Under the pieces are notes generated by a model. The model had not been told where the DNA came from, searched no databases, and saw only the letters and a program-made list of their open reading frames with translations. From the NCBI GenBank assembly GCA_026990815.1, contig JALXCS010000241.1, positions 1 to 15,290 on the forward strand: a stretch of DNA of 15,290 nt. Direction: 5' to 3'. The stretch comes from Methylomonas sp. (lineage in GTDB: Bacteria; Pseudomonadota; Gammaproteobacteria; Methylococcales; Methylomonadaceae). The position numbers were made by a program, and so were the translations under genes. Below are positions 1 to 6,920 of this stretch, piece after piece. Within the stretch, counting starts at the first letter, position 1, and each line of letters opens with the position of its first letter.

Positions 1-125
1 GTCAGCATCTTTGGGCGAGAGGTTACTGGGTAGCTTCAAGTGGAAATGTGACAGACGAAGTCTGGAAAGAATATATAAAGAATCAGAAGCCAAATGAACC
101 TGATGATGATTTTAGCGTACTGTAG
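1..125 (+). CDS. tnpA: IS200/IS605-family transposase (TnpA), C-terminal end only
   Basis: The frame open from base 3 to the TAG at 123-125 encodes about 40 residues beginning QHLWARGYWVASSGNVTDE. The LWARGY-[FW] block followed by a 'V-T-D-E-x-W-x-x-Y-I-x-N-Q' helix is the C-terminal signature of Y1 (HUH) transposases of the IS200/IS605 family, which move single-stranded DNA using a catalytic tyrosine in this final helix. A Tyr is visible in the expected position (WKEYIKNQ). The 5' part lies outside the window, so it cannot be judged whether the gene is intact. Right-end hairpins follow the stop immediately, as in this family. Confidence 0.8.
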   Translation, partial: QHLWARGYWVASSGNVTDEVWKEYIKNQKPNEPDDDFSVL

Positions 126-200
126 ATTGCCTTTAGGCGAAATGACCGGCTTTCAGCCGTAACCCGAAGCCACCGGCTTTTAGCTGGTTGTATGTTCACA
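126..200 (+). mobile_element. Probable right end of an IS200/IS605-type element (subterminal hairpins)
   Basis: Two hairpins follow the transposase stop. The first is CGGCT (147-151) / TTC / AGCCG (155-159), a perfect 5-bp stem. The second is CCACCGGCT (170-178) / TTT / AGCTGGTTG (182-190), a 9-bp stem with one mismatch and one G-U pair. IS200/IS605 elements lack terminal inverted repeats and carry imperfect subterminal hairpins recognised by TnpA, with the right one just beyond the gene, which fits. The exact cleavage site cannot be fixed here; 200 is approximate. Confidence 0.6.
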
Positions 201-253
201 TTTCGTCAATATGATGTTAAACTGGCATCTTATTGACTATTTATGAGCTTTTT

Positions 254-676
254 ATGTCACCACAAGCATCGTTACTTGTTTCACTGGGAATCAATGAAAA
301 TCAGCTTGATGACCCGGCCGCCTACATAAAAGCCGTTCGTTCCGGGTTATCGGGTGAACTGGTAAGACGAGCGGTTAAAATCTTTGGTAATCGGGAACTT
401 TTTGTCCGAATACTTGGAACAACATCCAGTAATCTCAGCCGTTTTTATCGCCTCAAAAAAATGTCCCCCAGCGCCAGCGAAGAAATGTTGGATACTATCC
501 GGTTGTTTAAGCAGGCTGTTGCATTGTTTGGGGATATCGAATCCGCTAAAGAATGGCTAAATACACCTGTTCCCGCTTTGAAAGGTGAAAAACCCGTTTC
601 TTTACTCGATACCTATGAAGGTAGGCGCTGGGTTTCGCAAGTACTCAGAAAAATAGAATACGGTGAATTTGTTTAA
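254..676 (+). CDS. Xre/MbcA/ParS-type antitoxin (DUF2384-like) of a RES toxin
   Basis: A 140-residue protein whose C-terminal half (DTIRLFKQAVALFGDIESAKEW, then a 'TPVPALKGEKPVSLLDTYEG' stretch) is the Xre/MbcA/ParS toxin-binding domain. The N-terminal helical part (LSGELVRRAVKIFG...RILGTTSSNLSRFYR) fits the Xre-like helix-turn-helix domain. The antitoxin neutralises the RES toxin by direct binding and normally represses its own operon. I chose ATG 254, which has GAG about 6 bases upstream; an in-frame TTG at 233 would add seven residues but has no visible ribosome site. Its TAA overlaps the ATG of the toxin gene (TAATG), indicating coupled translation. Upstream DNA is the end of an insertion sequence, so the native promoter may have been replaced. 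Confidence 0.85.
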   Translation: MSPQASLLVSLGINENQLDDPAAYIKAVRSGLSGELVRRAVKIFGNRELFVRILGTTSSNLSRFYRLKKMSPSASEEMLDTIRLFKQAVALFGDIESAKEWLNTPVPALKGEKPVSLLDTYEGRRWVSQVLRKIEYGEFV

Positions 677-1161
677 TGCGGCTTTACCGTATTTGCCCCG
701 AAAGCTACCTTGAAAATTATACTGGCCTGGGCGCCAGTTATACTGATGGCGCACGATGGAACAGACCCGGCCAGCCCGTCATTTATTTTGCTGCCTCTGC
801 GGCAACAGCGCTTTTGGAAATGGCAAACTATTTACCTTCACCCCGGTTGATTCCAAAACATTATCGTTTAGGAATTTATGAATTAGAAAAAACTGCGTCA
901 ATAACCGCTCTTTCCGAATGTAAACTGCCCGAGAATTGGGCGTGTTTTCCGTATCCCCGTTCAACACAACAGATTGGCGCGGAGTGGCTTGAAAAGTGTG
1001 AGCAATTTGGACTGCTTGTGCCTAGTTCCGCAGTCCCTCAAGGACTGGAGAAAATCATGATTGCTAATCCACGACATCCGGATATCACCTATTTGAAACT
1101 GGTAAGTTCAACAGCTGAATTATTTAACAAACGGACATTCTCTGGCCTGGACAAAATATAA
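676..1161 (+). CDS. RES-domain toxin (NAD+-degrading type)
   Basis: A 161-residue protein of normal length for RES toxins. The Arg-Glu-Ser triad that names the family is visible: R27 in GARWNRPG, E48 in TALLEMANY and S117/S118 in LLVPSSAVP, with Y37 in VIYFAAS. Characterised relatives deplete cellular NAD+ and stop growth unless bound by the Xre-type antitoxin. The start codon overlaps the antitoxin stop by one base, the usual antitoxin-first order. No truncation or missing core residue is seen, so the pair looks functional. It reads toward a gene-free repeat region and has no evident link to the hydrogenase genes; horizontal acquisition is likely. Confidence 0.88.
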   Translation: MRLYRICPESYLENYTGLGASYTDGARWNRPGQPVIYFAASAATALLEMANYLPSPRLIPKHYRLGIYELEKTASITALSECKLPENWACFPYPRSTQQIGAEWLEKCEQFGLLVPSSAVPQGLEKIMIANPRHPDITYLKLVSSTAELFNKRTFSGLDKI

Positions 1162-1357
1162 TCATCATAAATTTGAAGGGAATTGATTGAGCCACAGAAC
1201 AGCCCATTCCAGATTGTCCCTACGGGTAAAAATACCCAATGAAATTGCTCTTTAAAAATTCATAATTAAATCAAAAGTCTTGGATTCGCATAATAAGTGC
1301 ACCACCCAAATTAGAATAAGTTATTGTTGTAACAAGTTATTTTCAGGTAACATTACA

Positions 1358-1385
1358 GTTCACTGCCGCACAGGCAGCTTAGAAA
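1358..1385 (+). repeat. Solitary type I-F CRISPR-like repeat (28 bp)
   Basis: The 28 bases begin GTTCACTGCCGCACAGGCAG and end CTTAGAAA. This is the type I-F repeat format: GTTCA, a perfect 5-bp stem CTGCC (1363-1367) / GGCAG (1373-1377) around a 5-base loop GCACA, then the 8-base handle. From memory it differs by about one base from the E. coli I-F repeat. Cas6f would cut after G1377. No identical second copy lies 32 bases away on either side, and no cas gene is in the window, so it is not a normal array. It may be an array remnant, a phage-type solitary repeat unit, or a guard RNA. Confidence 0.75.
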
Positions 1386-1425
1386 AGTTCGACAGAAAAC
1401 CAATTCTATTTCACAATATACCATC

Positions 1426-1453
1426 AAGACAGGCAAGGTGTGCCTAAAAATGA
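1426..1453 (+). repeat. Possible degenerate CRISPR-like pseudo-repeat hairpin
   Basis: AGGCA (1431-1435) and TGCCT (1441-1445) form a perfect 5-bp stem around a 5-base loop AGGTG, 40 bases after the I-F repeat. The 5+5+5+5+8 layout copies the I-F repeat, although the stem sequence differs. This similarity is structural only and may be chance. Confidence 0.25.
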
Positions 1454-1576
1454 GGCAGTCTTCTTAATTCTGACTACATTTTCTCAAACAATAGTTTTCA
1501 TGCTGACGAAAGCGGAAAATTGGGTAAGCATCAGTTGTGAATTGATAATTGAAGCGATGTTTTGTGAAATGTACCT

Positions 1577-1741
1577 AGTACTCCAACAACTTTGATTTGA
1601 TGGATAATCATTTTTTAAAAAACACAAACTGTCATCTCGACCATCGGGAGAGATCTTGCAGTCAACCAAGATAAAGATTTCTCGCATTCACTCAAAATGA
1701 CACCCATAATTTATTCATCAAATCAAAGTTGTCAGACTACT
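1577..1741. mobile_element. MITE-like element with 31-bp terminal inverted repeats
   Basis: The left end 1577-1607 (core ACAACTTTGATTTGATG) is the near-perfect inverse of 1711-1741 (core CATCAAATCAAAGTTGT); about 27 of 31 positions match. Inside lies a second inverted pair: TGTCATCTCGACC...AGATCTT (1630-1657) against AAGATTTCTCGC...AAATGACA (1674-1702), a pattern I recall as widely dispersed TGTCAT palindromic repeats. The whole 165 bases could fold into one long hairpin. No transposase and no clear target-site duplication are visible. It may also act as a two-way terminator between the converging operons. Confidence 0.65.
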
Positions 1742-1769
1742 GGTTGTCTATAAAACTACGGATTCAGGT

Positions 1770-2459
1770 CTACATTAAATAGCTAATTGACGAGATGCTT
1801 CCCAGTGATAAAGTAGCTATTCCGACGATAATTTGTAAACCATTATACAACCATGTGAGTCCATTGGCAGAATAGCGAAAAGGGATGGTGATAATTACTG
1901 AAAGAACAGCCATACCGAAAATGGAACCAATACCAAAGAACAAAATATAAAGCAGTCCAGTTAGAGGTGATTGTACCGTCTGTAATGTCAGAATAATGAG
2001 TGCGGCTGATCCTGCCATACCATGCATTAGTCCAATCAATAATGCACGTTTAGGAAATCCATGTGTATGTAAATGTTTACTATGCGCATGTTCATTTTCA
2101 CCGATATGTGAATGGGCATGTAAATGATGAGGATTTTGATCGTGTCGATGCAGATGAAAATGTACAGGTTCTTTAAACAGCCTACGTAACACGTCGAATC
2201 CTAAGAAAATCAGCATCAGGCCCACAGCAAACTCCAATGTGGCAGCGAGTTGTTCCGATATCGCACTATTAAACAAGATTACTACAGAACTAAACAGAAA
2301 TAAGGTAATGGTATGGCCTATGCCCCAAACAGCACCTTGCTTAAGCGTGTCATTCATATTTGCACTACGCGTGGCCAAACTAGCAACCGCAGCAACATGA
2401 TCAGCTTCCAAAGCATGGCGCATGCCTATCAGGAAACCAATCAACAACAAACTTAGCAT
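1770..2459 (-). CDS. Nickel/cobalt permease (UreH / NicO-like) of the hydrogenase operon
   Basis: A 229-residue polytopic membrane protein that probably imports Ni2+ for the hydrogenase. The first helix carries RHALEADH (residues 14-21), the H-x4-D-H signature of nickel/cobalt transporters. H49 (GIGHT) and H146 (GLMHGMAGS) are further helix histidines. About five to six hydrophobic helices surround a cytoplasm-type loop at residues 100-133 with some 15 histidines, a likely metal-binding buffer. It is the last gene of the operon; its ATG overlaps the hypB stop by one base (TAATG), so the two are translated together, which supports nickel rather than cobalt. Family members include exporters as well as importers; direction is inferred from context. 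Confidence 0.82.
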   Translation of the reverse strand: MLSLLLIGFLIGMRHALEADHVAAVASLATRSANMNDTLKQGAVWGIGHTITLFLFSSVVILFNSAISEQLAATLEFAVGLMLIFLGFDVLRRLFKEPVHFHLHRHDQNPHHLHAHSHIGENEHAHSKHLHTHGFPKRALLIGLMHGMAGSAALIILTLQTVQSPLTGLLYILFFGIGSIFGMAVLSVIITIPFRYSANGLTWLYNGLQIIVGIATLSLGSISSISYLM

Positions 2460-3352
2460 TAAACTATCGCATTATTATCAGATTTTTTTTGAATCTGCTG
2501 CTGTAACCAATCATACCAGTTATTCATACCTTCACCGGTGGTGGCAGATAATTGGAAAATTTTAATGTTAGGGTTTACCTTCCGCGCATAATCAATGCAA
2601 TCATCAACTTTGAAATTTAAATAGGGTAATAAATCAATTTTATTCAAAATCATCACTTCGGCTGCACGGAACATGTGTGGGTATTTAATGGGTTTATCTT
2701 CACCTTCAGTAACCGATAAAATGGCGACTTTACATTTTTCACCTAAATCAAATAGTGCAGGACAAACCAGGTTGCCGACATTCTCAATCATCACCACCGA
2801 ATCTATCGGTGGCTGCAAATCTTCCATACCCCGTGCCAACATATCGGCCTCGAGATGGCAGCCTGTTCCAGTATTGATTTGCACTACCCGACAACCGGTA
2901 TTCTTAATACGTTCTGCATCATTAATGGTTTCCTGATCACCCTCAACAACACTGATCGGTAATATGTCTTTAAGATCACTTATGGTGCATTCAAGTAATG
3001 TTGTTTTACCAGAACCTGGCGAACTGACAAGATTTAAAGCCAGAATATTTCTACCTTCAAACCAACCACGGTTTCGTGCAGCCAGTAAATTATTTTTTGC
3101 CAGAATTTCAGCTTCTAGACTGATGGTTGTGCCATGCATCCCAGCGTGCGTGTGCGCGGATGAATGATCGTGATTATGGGTATGTGAGTGATCATGATGA
3201 TGGTCATGTCCGTGTTCATGACCATGTGAATGACTGTGCCCATGTTCGTGGCTGTGACTGTGATCATGGGCTTCAATTTCAACGATTTTACCTGTATCAA
3301 GGTCAGTGACAGTGGCTTTAGCGTTATCGGAGCAACCGCAAGTTAGACACAT
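2459..3352 (-). CDS. hypB: Hydrogenase nickel incorporation GTPase HypB
   Basis: 297 residues. HypB is a SIMIBI-class GTPase that hands Ni2+ to the large-subunit precursor together with HypA. The N-terminus MCLTCGC holds the CxxCGC high-affinity nickel site (C2, C5, C7). Residues 29-73 are a histidine/aspartate-rich tract with roughly 20 His, a nickel store typical of some proteobacterial and cyanobacterial HypB. The G domain shows Walker A SSPGSGKTT (110-118), the G-domain metal site GCHLEAD (C165, H166) with C197, and NKID (237-240). It lies two bases after hypA and overlaps the permease start. All key residues are present. Confidence 0.97.
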   Translation of the reverse strand: MCLTCGCSDNAKATVTDLDTGKIVEIEAHDHSHSHEHGHSHSHGHEHGHDHHHDHSHTHNHDHSSAHTHAGMHGTTISLEAEILAKNNLLAARNRGWFEGRNILALNLVSSPGSGKTTLLECTISDLKDILPISVVEGDQETINDAERIKNTGCRVVQINTGTGCHLEADMLARGMEDLQPPIDSVVMIENVGNLVCPALFDLGEKCKVAILSVTEGEDKPIKYPHMFRAAEVMILNKIDLLPYLNFKVDDCIDYARKVNPNIKIFQLSATTGEGMNNWYDWLQQQIQKKSDNNAIV

Positions 3353-3354
3353 AA

Positions 3355-3684
3355 TTAATATACCTCCATCTCTCTGATTTTCATTTCATCACCAGCAATA
3401 CATTTGATATGGTGACTTCCACAATCGCAGCGGCCGAAAGGCTGGTCAAGTTCAATTTCCGCACCGCAGGCCTGGCAACGTCCTAACCCTGGTATTTCGT
3501 GTATCTCCAGAGTAGCTTTCTCAAGGGGCGTATCTCTAGTACATACATCAAAACAAAATCGGATGGCATCCGGCATGATAGCGGAAAGTTTTCCAATATC
3601 GAGCGTCACCCGTTTGACTCGATTATTGCCGGCATGCTCTGTCACGATCGCTACAATATTTCGGGTAATGCCGAGCTCATGCAT
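3355..3684 (-). CDS. hypA: Hydrogenase maturation nickel metallochaperone HypA
   Basis: 109 residues when started at the conserved MHEL, where H2 binds nickel; a further ATG five codons upstream would bury this His. The chosen ATG has a strong G-run (GGGGGG) about 7 bases upstream. The zinc domain has C70-x-x-C73 and, instead of a second CxxC, a C86-D-C88-G pair (FGRCDCGS). I recall the CxC form from actinobacterial and group 2a-linked HypA, so it is probably a lineage variant, not damage. HypA works with HypB in nickel insertion. It lies 39 bases after hypE. Confidence 0.95.
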   Translation of the reverse strand: MHELGITRNIVAIVTEHAGNNRVKRVTLDIGKLSAIMPDAIRFCFDVCTRDTPLEKATLEIHEIPGLGRCQACGAEIELDQPFGRCDCGSHHIKCIAGDEMKIREMEVY

Positions 3685-3723
3685 CAGCTTGCCCCCCATG
3701 CTCGGCGTTGCAGAGCATAGCCA

Positions 3724-4794
3724 TCAACAGATCCTTGGCAACTGTTCACCCACGAGCATGTCGACAATTCTTTCACCGCCAAACAAGGTTGAAAGAATAA
3801 CGGTAGTCGCCGGCTTTTCAGTCACTTCTCCGACAATGGTGCTGTGGCTTCCATCAGGGTGCCCTTGCATGGCTTGCAGTACTTTTTCAGCCATCGGCGC
3901 AGGAACGATCGCAACTACTTTACCTTCGTTGGCAAGATACAATGGATCAAGACCGAGTATTTCACACATACCACGCACTTCATCTCGAACAGGCAATGCC
4001 TTTTCGTTTAGTCTTATACAAACATTACTAGCAATGGCGAATTCATTGAGTACTGTAGCAATCCCACCCCGCGTAGCATCGCGCATACAATGTATTTCTG
4101 GACAGACTTGCAGCATAGTATGAATCAATGAATACAAGGGTTGGCAATCGGATTCAATGGTATTTTGTAATGCCAACTCTCCCCGCGCATCGACAATGGC
4201 GGCGCCGTGGTCGCCGATATAACCATTGATGATAACCGCATCCCCCGGCTGGGCAAGGTGAGACCCGAGGTTAATACCCGCAGGGATAACCCCTACCCCC
4301 GCGGTATTGATAAATAACTTGTCGGCTGCACCCCGCGGCACTACTTTGGTATCGCCGGTGACAATTTTGACATCGGCCTGGTCAGCGGTCTCACGCATGG
4401 ACGCAGCGATATAACGCAAATCATCGACCGACATCCCTTCTTCAATAATCATACCGCAGGTCAAATATAAGGGCCTGGCCCCACCGACCGCCAAGTCGTT
4501 AACGGTCCCCGCAATTGCCAGCTTACCGATGTCGCCGCCGGGGAAAAAAAGTGGATCGACGACGTATGAGTCGGTAGTCATCGCCAGACGATCACCTACG
4601 GCTGTCAATGACTTTAGATCAAATCGCGCCTGATCTTCCAGTTTATTAAGCTCTTCATTATCAAAGGCGCCGACAAACACATCACCGATAAGATCGCGCA
4701 TGGCTTTACCGCCGCTCCCGTGCGCCATGGTGATGGTATTGGCGCGGCATATTTTATTGCGTTGCCGAAGGTTAACGACTGCCTGATTTTTCAT
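3724..4794 (-). CDS. hypE: Carbamoyl dehydratase HypE (cyanide ligand synthesis)
   Basis: 356 residues. HypE receives a carbamoyl group from HypF on its C-terminal cysteine and dehydrates it with ATP to a thiocyanate that becomes the Fe-bound CN-. The terminal P-R-I-C is present, as are the N-terminal MAHGSGGKAMRDLI and the ATP-binding PurM-like motifs (GDTKVVPRG, RDATRGGIATVLNE). I chose the ATG at 4794 because its first bases overlap the hypD stop (ATGA); the open frame extends further upstream but into hypD. It is tightly coupled to hypD, and complete. Confidence 0.97.
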   Translation of the reverse strand: MKNQAVVNLRQRNKICRANTITMAHGSGGKAMRDLIGDVFVGAFDNEELNKLEDQARFDLKSLTAVGDRLAMTTDSYVVDPLFFPGGDIGKLAIAGTVNDLAVGGARPLYLTCGMIIEEGMSVDDLRYIAASMRETADQADVKIVTGDTKVVPRGAADKLFINTAGVGVIPAGINLGSHLAQPGDAVIINGYIGDHGAAIVDARGELALQNTIESDCQPLYSLIHTMLQVCPEIHCMRDATRGGIATVLNEFAIASNVCIRLNEKALPVRDEVRGMCEILGLDPLYLANEGKVVAIVPAPMAEKVLQAMQGHPDGSHSTIVGEVTEKPATTVILSTLFGGERIVDMLVGEQLPRIC

Positions 4795-5936
4795 GTGCCT
4801 ACGGCCTCTCTTTTCTTTAACAACTCGTCCAGATTGCCAAAGTTGTAATAGGCGGCGCAAGCACCTTCGGTAGAAACCATCAAGGCGCCCATCGGTGTCT
4901 CTGGGTTGCACTGTGTGCCGAAGACTTTACATTCCCAGGGCCGTATCACACCTTTTAATACCTCACCGCACTGGCAGGATTTGGGATCTGCAATTTTCAG
5001 ATTGGGTACGGAGAATTTTCGTTCCGCATCATAGGCGGCAAATTCATCACGCATTCGGACCCCCGAGTGATCGATAGAGCCGAGTCCACGCCATTCGAAA
5101 AACTCACGCAACTCGAATACTTTAGATAAGGCATCCATACCGGGTTCGTTGCCATTTTCCGGAACGATGCGTACATACTGGTTTTCGACATCGTGACGCT
5201 TCTCATTGAGCTGTTTAAGCAGCATCCAAATCGATTGTAAAATATCGAGGGGCTCAAATCCCGTAATCACGAGGGGTTTTTCGTAGGTCTCGGCAACAAA
5301 ATCAAAGGGCCGCGCACCGACCACCATACTGACATGACCCGGCGCAAGAAAACCATCAATTTGCATATCAGGCGAATCAAGAATGGCTTTGATGGTTGGC
5401 ACCGTGGTGATGTGGTTACAGAATAGCGAAAAGTTTCTCACATTATCCTGTTCTGCTTGTAACACCGTGAGTGCGGTGCTGGGCATGGTAGTTTCAAAAC
5501 CCAAGGCAAAGAAAATAATTTCCTTTTCCGGATTGTTACGGGCTAAATCCAGGGCATCCAGTGGTGAGTAAACCATGCGTATATCAGCGCCATCGGCTTT
5601 CGCCTGTAATAAACTTTTTTTGGAACCCGGCACACGCATGGCATCGCCAAACGTGGTGAAAATAACGTTAGGCCGTTCAGCCAAAGTAACACAATCATCG
5701 ACCCGGCCCATGGGCAATACACACACGGGGCAACCCGGGCCATGGATAAGCTCAATGGCTTTGGGCAACATTTGTTCAATGCCGTAGCGAAAAATAGTGT
5801 GGGTGTGCCCGCCGCAGAACTCCATCAGTTGCAATGGACGCTGCTGTGTAGTTTCAATCTGTCCGGTAACTGCTGCGATCTCATCGATCAACAGCTTGGC
5901 TTTTTCCGGATCCCTGAATTCATCAACATATTTCAT
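4791..5936 (-). CDS. hypD: Hydrogenase Fe-cofactor assembly protein HypD
   Basis: 381 residues. HypD is the Fe-S scaffold that, with HypC, builds the Fe(CN)2CO unit. Motifs seen in order: EFCGGHTH with C41, GPGCPVC with C69 and C72, FTTFGDAMRVPG, FALGFETTMPSTA, LAPGHVSMVVG, and the C-terminal cluster ligands (CQCGEVL, WECKVFGTQCNPETPMGAC-type region) for the 4Fe-4S centre. Full length for the family. An AAGG ribosome site precedes the ATG. It starts 10 bases after the SIS gene and overlaps hypE by four bases (ATGA). Confidence 0.97.
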   Translation of the reverse strand: MKYVDEFRDPEKAKLLIDEIAAVTGQIETTQQRPLQLMEFCGGHTHTIFRYGIEQMLPKAIELIHGPGCPVCVLPMGRVDDCVTLAERPNVIFTTFGDAMRVPGSKKSLLQAKADGADIRMVYSPLDALDLARNNPEKEIIFFALGFETTMPSTALTVLQAEQDNVRNFSLFCNHITTVPTIKAILDSPDMQIDGFLAPGHVSMVVGARPFDFVAETYEKPLVITGFEPLDILQSIWMLLKQLNEKRHDVENQYVRIVPENGNEPGMDALSKVFELREFFEWRGLGSIDHSGVRMRDEFAAYDAERKFSVPNLKIADPKSCQCGEVLKGVIRPWECKVFGTQCNPETPMGALMVSTEGACAAYYNFGNLDELLKKREAVGT

Positions 5937-5946
5937 GATACGCCTT

Positions 5947-6642
5947 CTATTGGTTCTTTATTGCGGCATCAAGCTTGCCACGATGATCAGCAAGTAATGT
6001 ATGCACAAGGTCCCAGAGGATATGATAACTAGCCACATGAACTTCCTGCACTCGATGTATTGAATCAGTTTCAACAACAAGACAATGGTCGACCAGTCCA
6101 CTGCTTTTCATCTCGCCACCATTTCCGCCTGCTAATCCTAATGTCGTCATTCCTATTTTTTTAGCTTTCGCGTAAGCGGCCAGTAAATTTTCCGAATTGC
6201 CACTGGTCGAAAAACCAATCAGGCCGTCCTTGTTCATCCCGTGGGCATCCAGTTGCCGGGCGAAAACATGCTTGACACCCACATCATTGGCGACAGCACT
6301 CATCATTGCCGTATCCATGACCAGATTAATGGCGGGTAAAGCAGGTCTTCCAGCGGTAATGGGATGCTGAAACTCAACGGCAAAATGGGCGGCGTCACAG
6401 CTTGATCCGCCATTACCCATGCTGAGCATGCGACCCTCATTCATATACACGCGGGCGATGGCTTTGGCGGCGTCAACAAGCGCCTGGGCGTTTTTTTCAA
6501 AAAAGGTTTGTTTAACAGACAGGCTATATTCTGATTTTTGTTTGACGGATTCGAGTAGCGTAATATTTTCCTGTGCTGGGTCTTTTTTGTCCCCGTGTAA
6601 AAATGGATACAGTTGCTTCAAATGCGCGGCTGTGTCGCTCAT
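5947..6642 (-). CDS. SIS-domain phosphosugar isomerase, GmhA-like, within the hyp operon
   Basis: 231 residues with a single SIS domain most like D-sedoheptulose-7-phosphate isomerase. Seen: GNGGSSCDAAHFAVEFQ (77-93), STSGNSENL (145-153), and a C-terminal RVQEVHVASYHILWDLV helix (198-214) like the GmhA 'QEVHxxxxH' metal/catalytic region. It sits between hypC and hypD and overlaps hypC by four bases (ATGA). GmhA-like genes in this place are known from other hyp clusters, for example in actinobacteria, but I know of no proven maturation role. It may make or bind a phosphosugar used in maturation, or be a true heptose isomerase. No heptose pathway partners lie nearby, which favours a hydrogenase-linked role. 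Confidence 0.85.
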   Translation of the reverse strand: MSDTAAHLKQLYPFLHGDKKDPAQENITLLESVKQKSEYSLSVKQTFFEKNAQALVDAAKAIARVYMNEGRMLSMGNGGSSCDAAHFAVEFQHPITAGRPALPAINLVMDTAMMSAVANDVGVKHVFARQLDAHGMNKDGLIGFSTSGNSENLLAAYAKAKKIGMTTLGLAGGNGGEMKSSGLVDHCLVVETDSIHRVQEVHVASYHILWDLVHTLLADHRGKLDAAIKNQ

Positions 6643-6920
6643 GACGCCGCTGAAGCTTTCATGGATTCAATCTCCGCTTGTGCTTCACCCAGTTCCGTCA
6701 AAAGATCGAGCGTCTTTTGTGCTTCCACTTCATCAATACGGCTCATGGCGAAGCCAACATGCACCAACACCCAGTCGCCGACGCAAGAGGCAACGCTATG
6801 ATCTTCGCTCACAATGCAGGCAAGGTTTACCTGGCGTTTGACGCCCGACACATCCACCAGTGCGAGTTTCTTTTCCACATCGGTTATTTCTACAACCTGT
6901 CCGGGTATACCGAGGCACAT
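6639..6920 (-). CDS. hypC: Hydrogenase maturation chaperone HypC
   Basis: 93 residues. HypC carries the Fe(CN)2CO unit from HypD to the large-subunit precursor. The start MCLGIPGQVV has the essential C2, and GDWVLVHVGFAMSRID holds the conserved H54. The C-terminal helix is acidic and alanine-rich. An AGGAG ribosome site lies about 7 bases before the ATG. The first 31 bases overlap the end of hypF in another frame, and the stop overlaps the SIS gene start (ATGA). Confidence 0.96.
   Translation of the reverse strand: MCLGIPGQVVEITDVEKKLALVDVSGVKRQVNLACIVSEDHSVASCVGDWVLVHVGFAMSRIDEVEAQKTLDLLTELGEAQAEIESMKASAAS

Larger units (their letters stand above)
1162..1769. other. Gene-free stretch between toxin operon and hydrogenase operon
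   Basis: No convincing gene in 608 bases. It lies between two transcription units that converge on it. It holds a direct repeat AAGTTATT (1318-1325 and 1334-1341), a solitary type I-F CRISPR repeat (1358-1385), a structurally similar hairpin (1426-1453), and a MITE-like inverted-repeat element (1577-1741). A 67-codon minus-strand frame at 1484-1687 runs through the repeat element and looks non-coding. No classical terminator with a T-run was found for either flanking operon. Confidence 0.6.

Noticed and set aside
1224..1237. GGGTA-AAAA-TACCC hairpin as terminator of the toxin operon
   Set aside because: Only a 5-bp stem and no following T-run.
1297..1318. Possible degenerate CRISPR repeat upstream (GTGCAC...TTAGAA)
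   Set aside because: It lacks the stem-loop and the 32-base spacing; similarity is limited to the ends.
1484..1687. 67-codon minus-strand open frame
   Set aside because: It runs into the MITE-like inverted repeat, has no ribosome site and shows no recognisable protein pattern.
3115..3309. Open frames on both strands over the start of hypB rich in His, Met, Ile or Asp
   Set aside because: They are other-frame readings of the repetitive His codons of the HypB N-terminus.
3563..4123. 186-codon plus-strand open frame opposite hypE/hypA
   Set aside because: It lies antisense to conserved HypE and HypA coding sequence and has no own motif.
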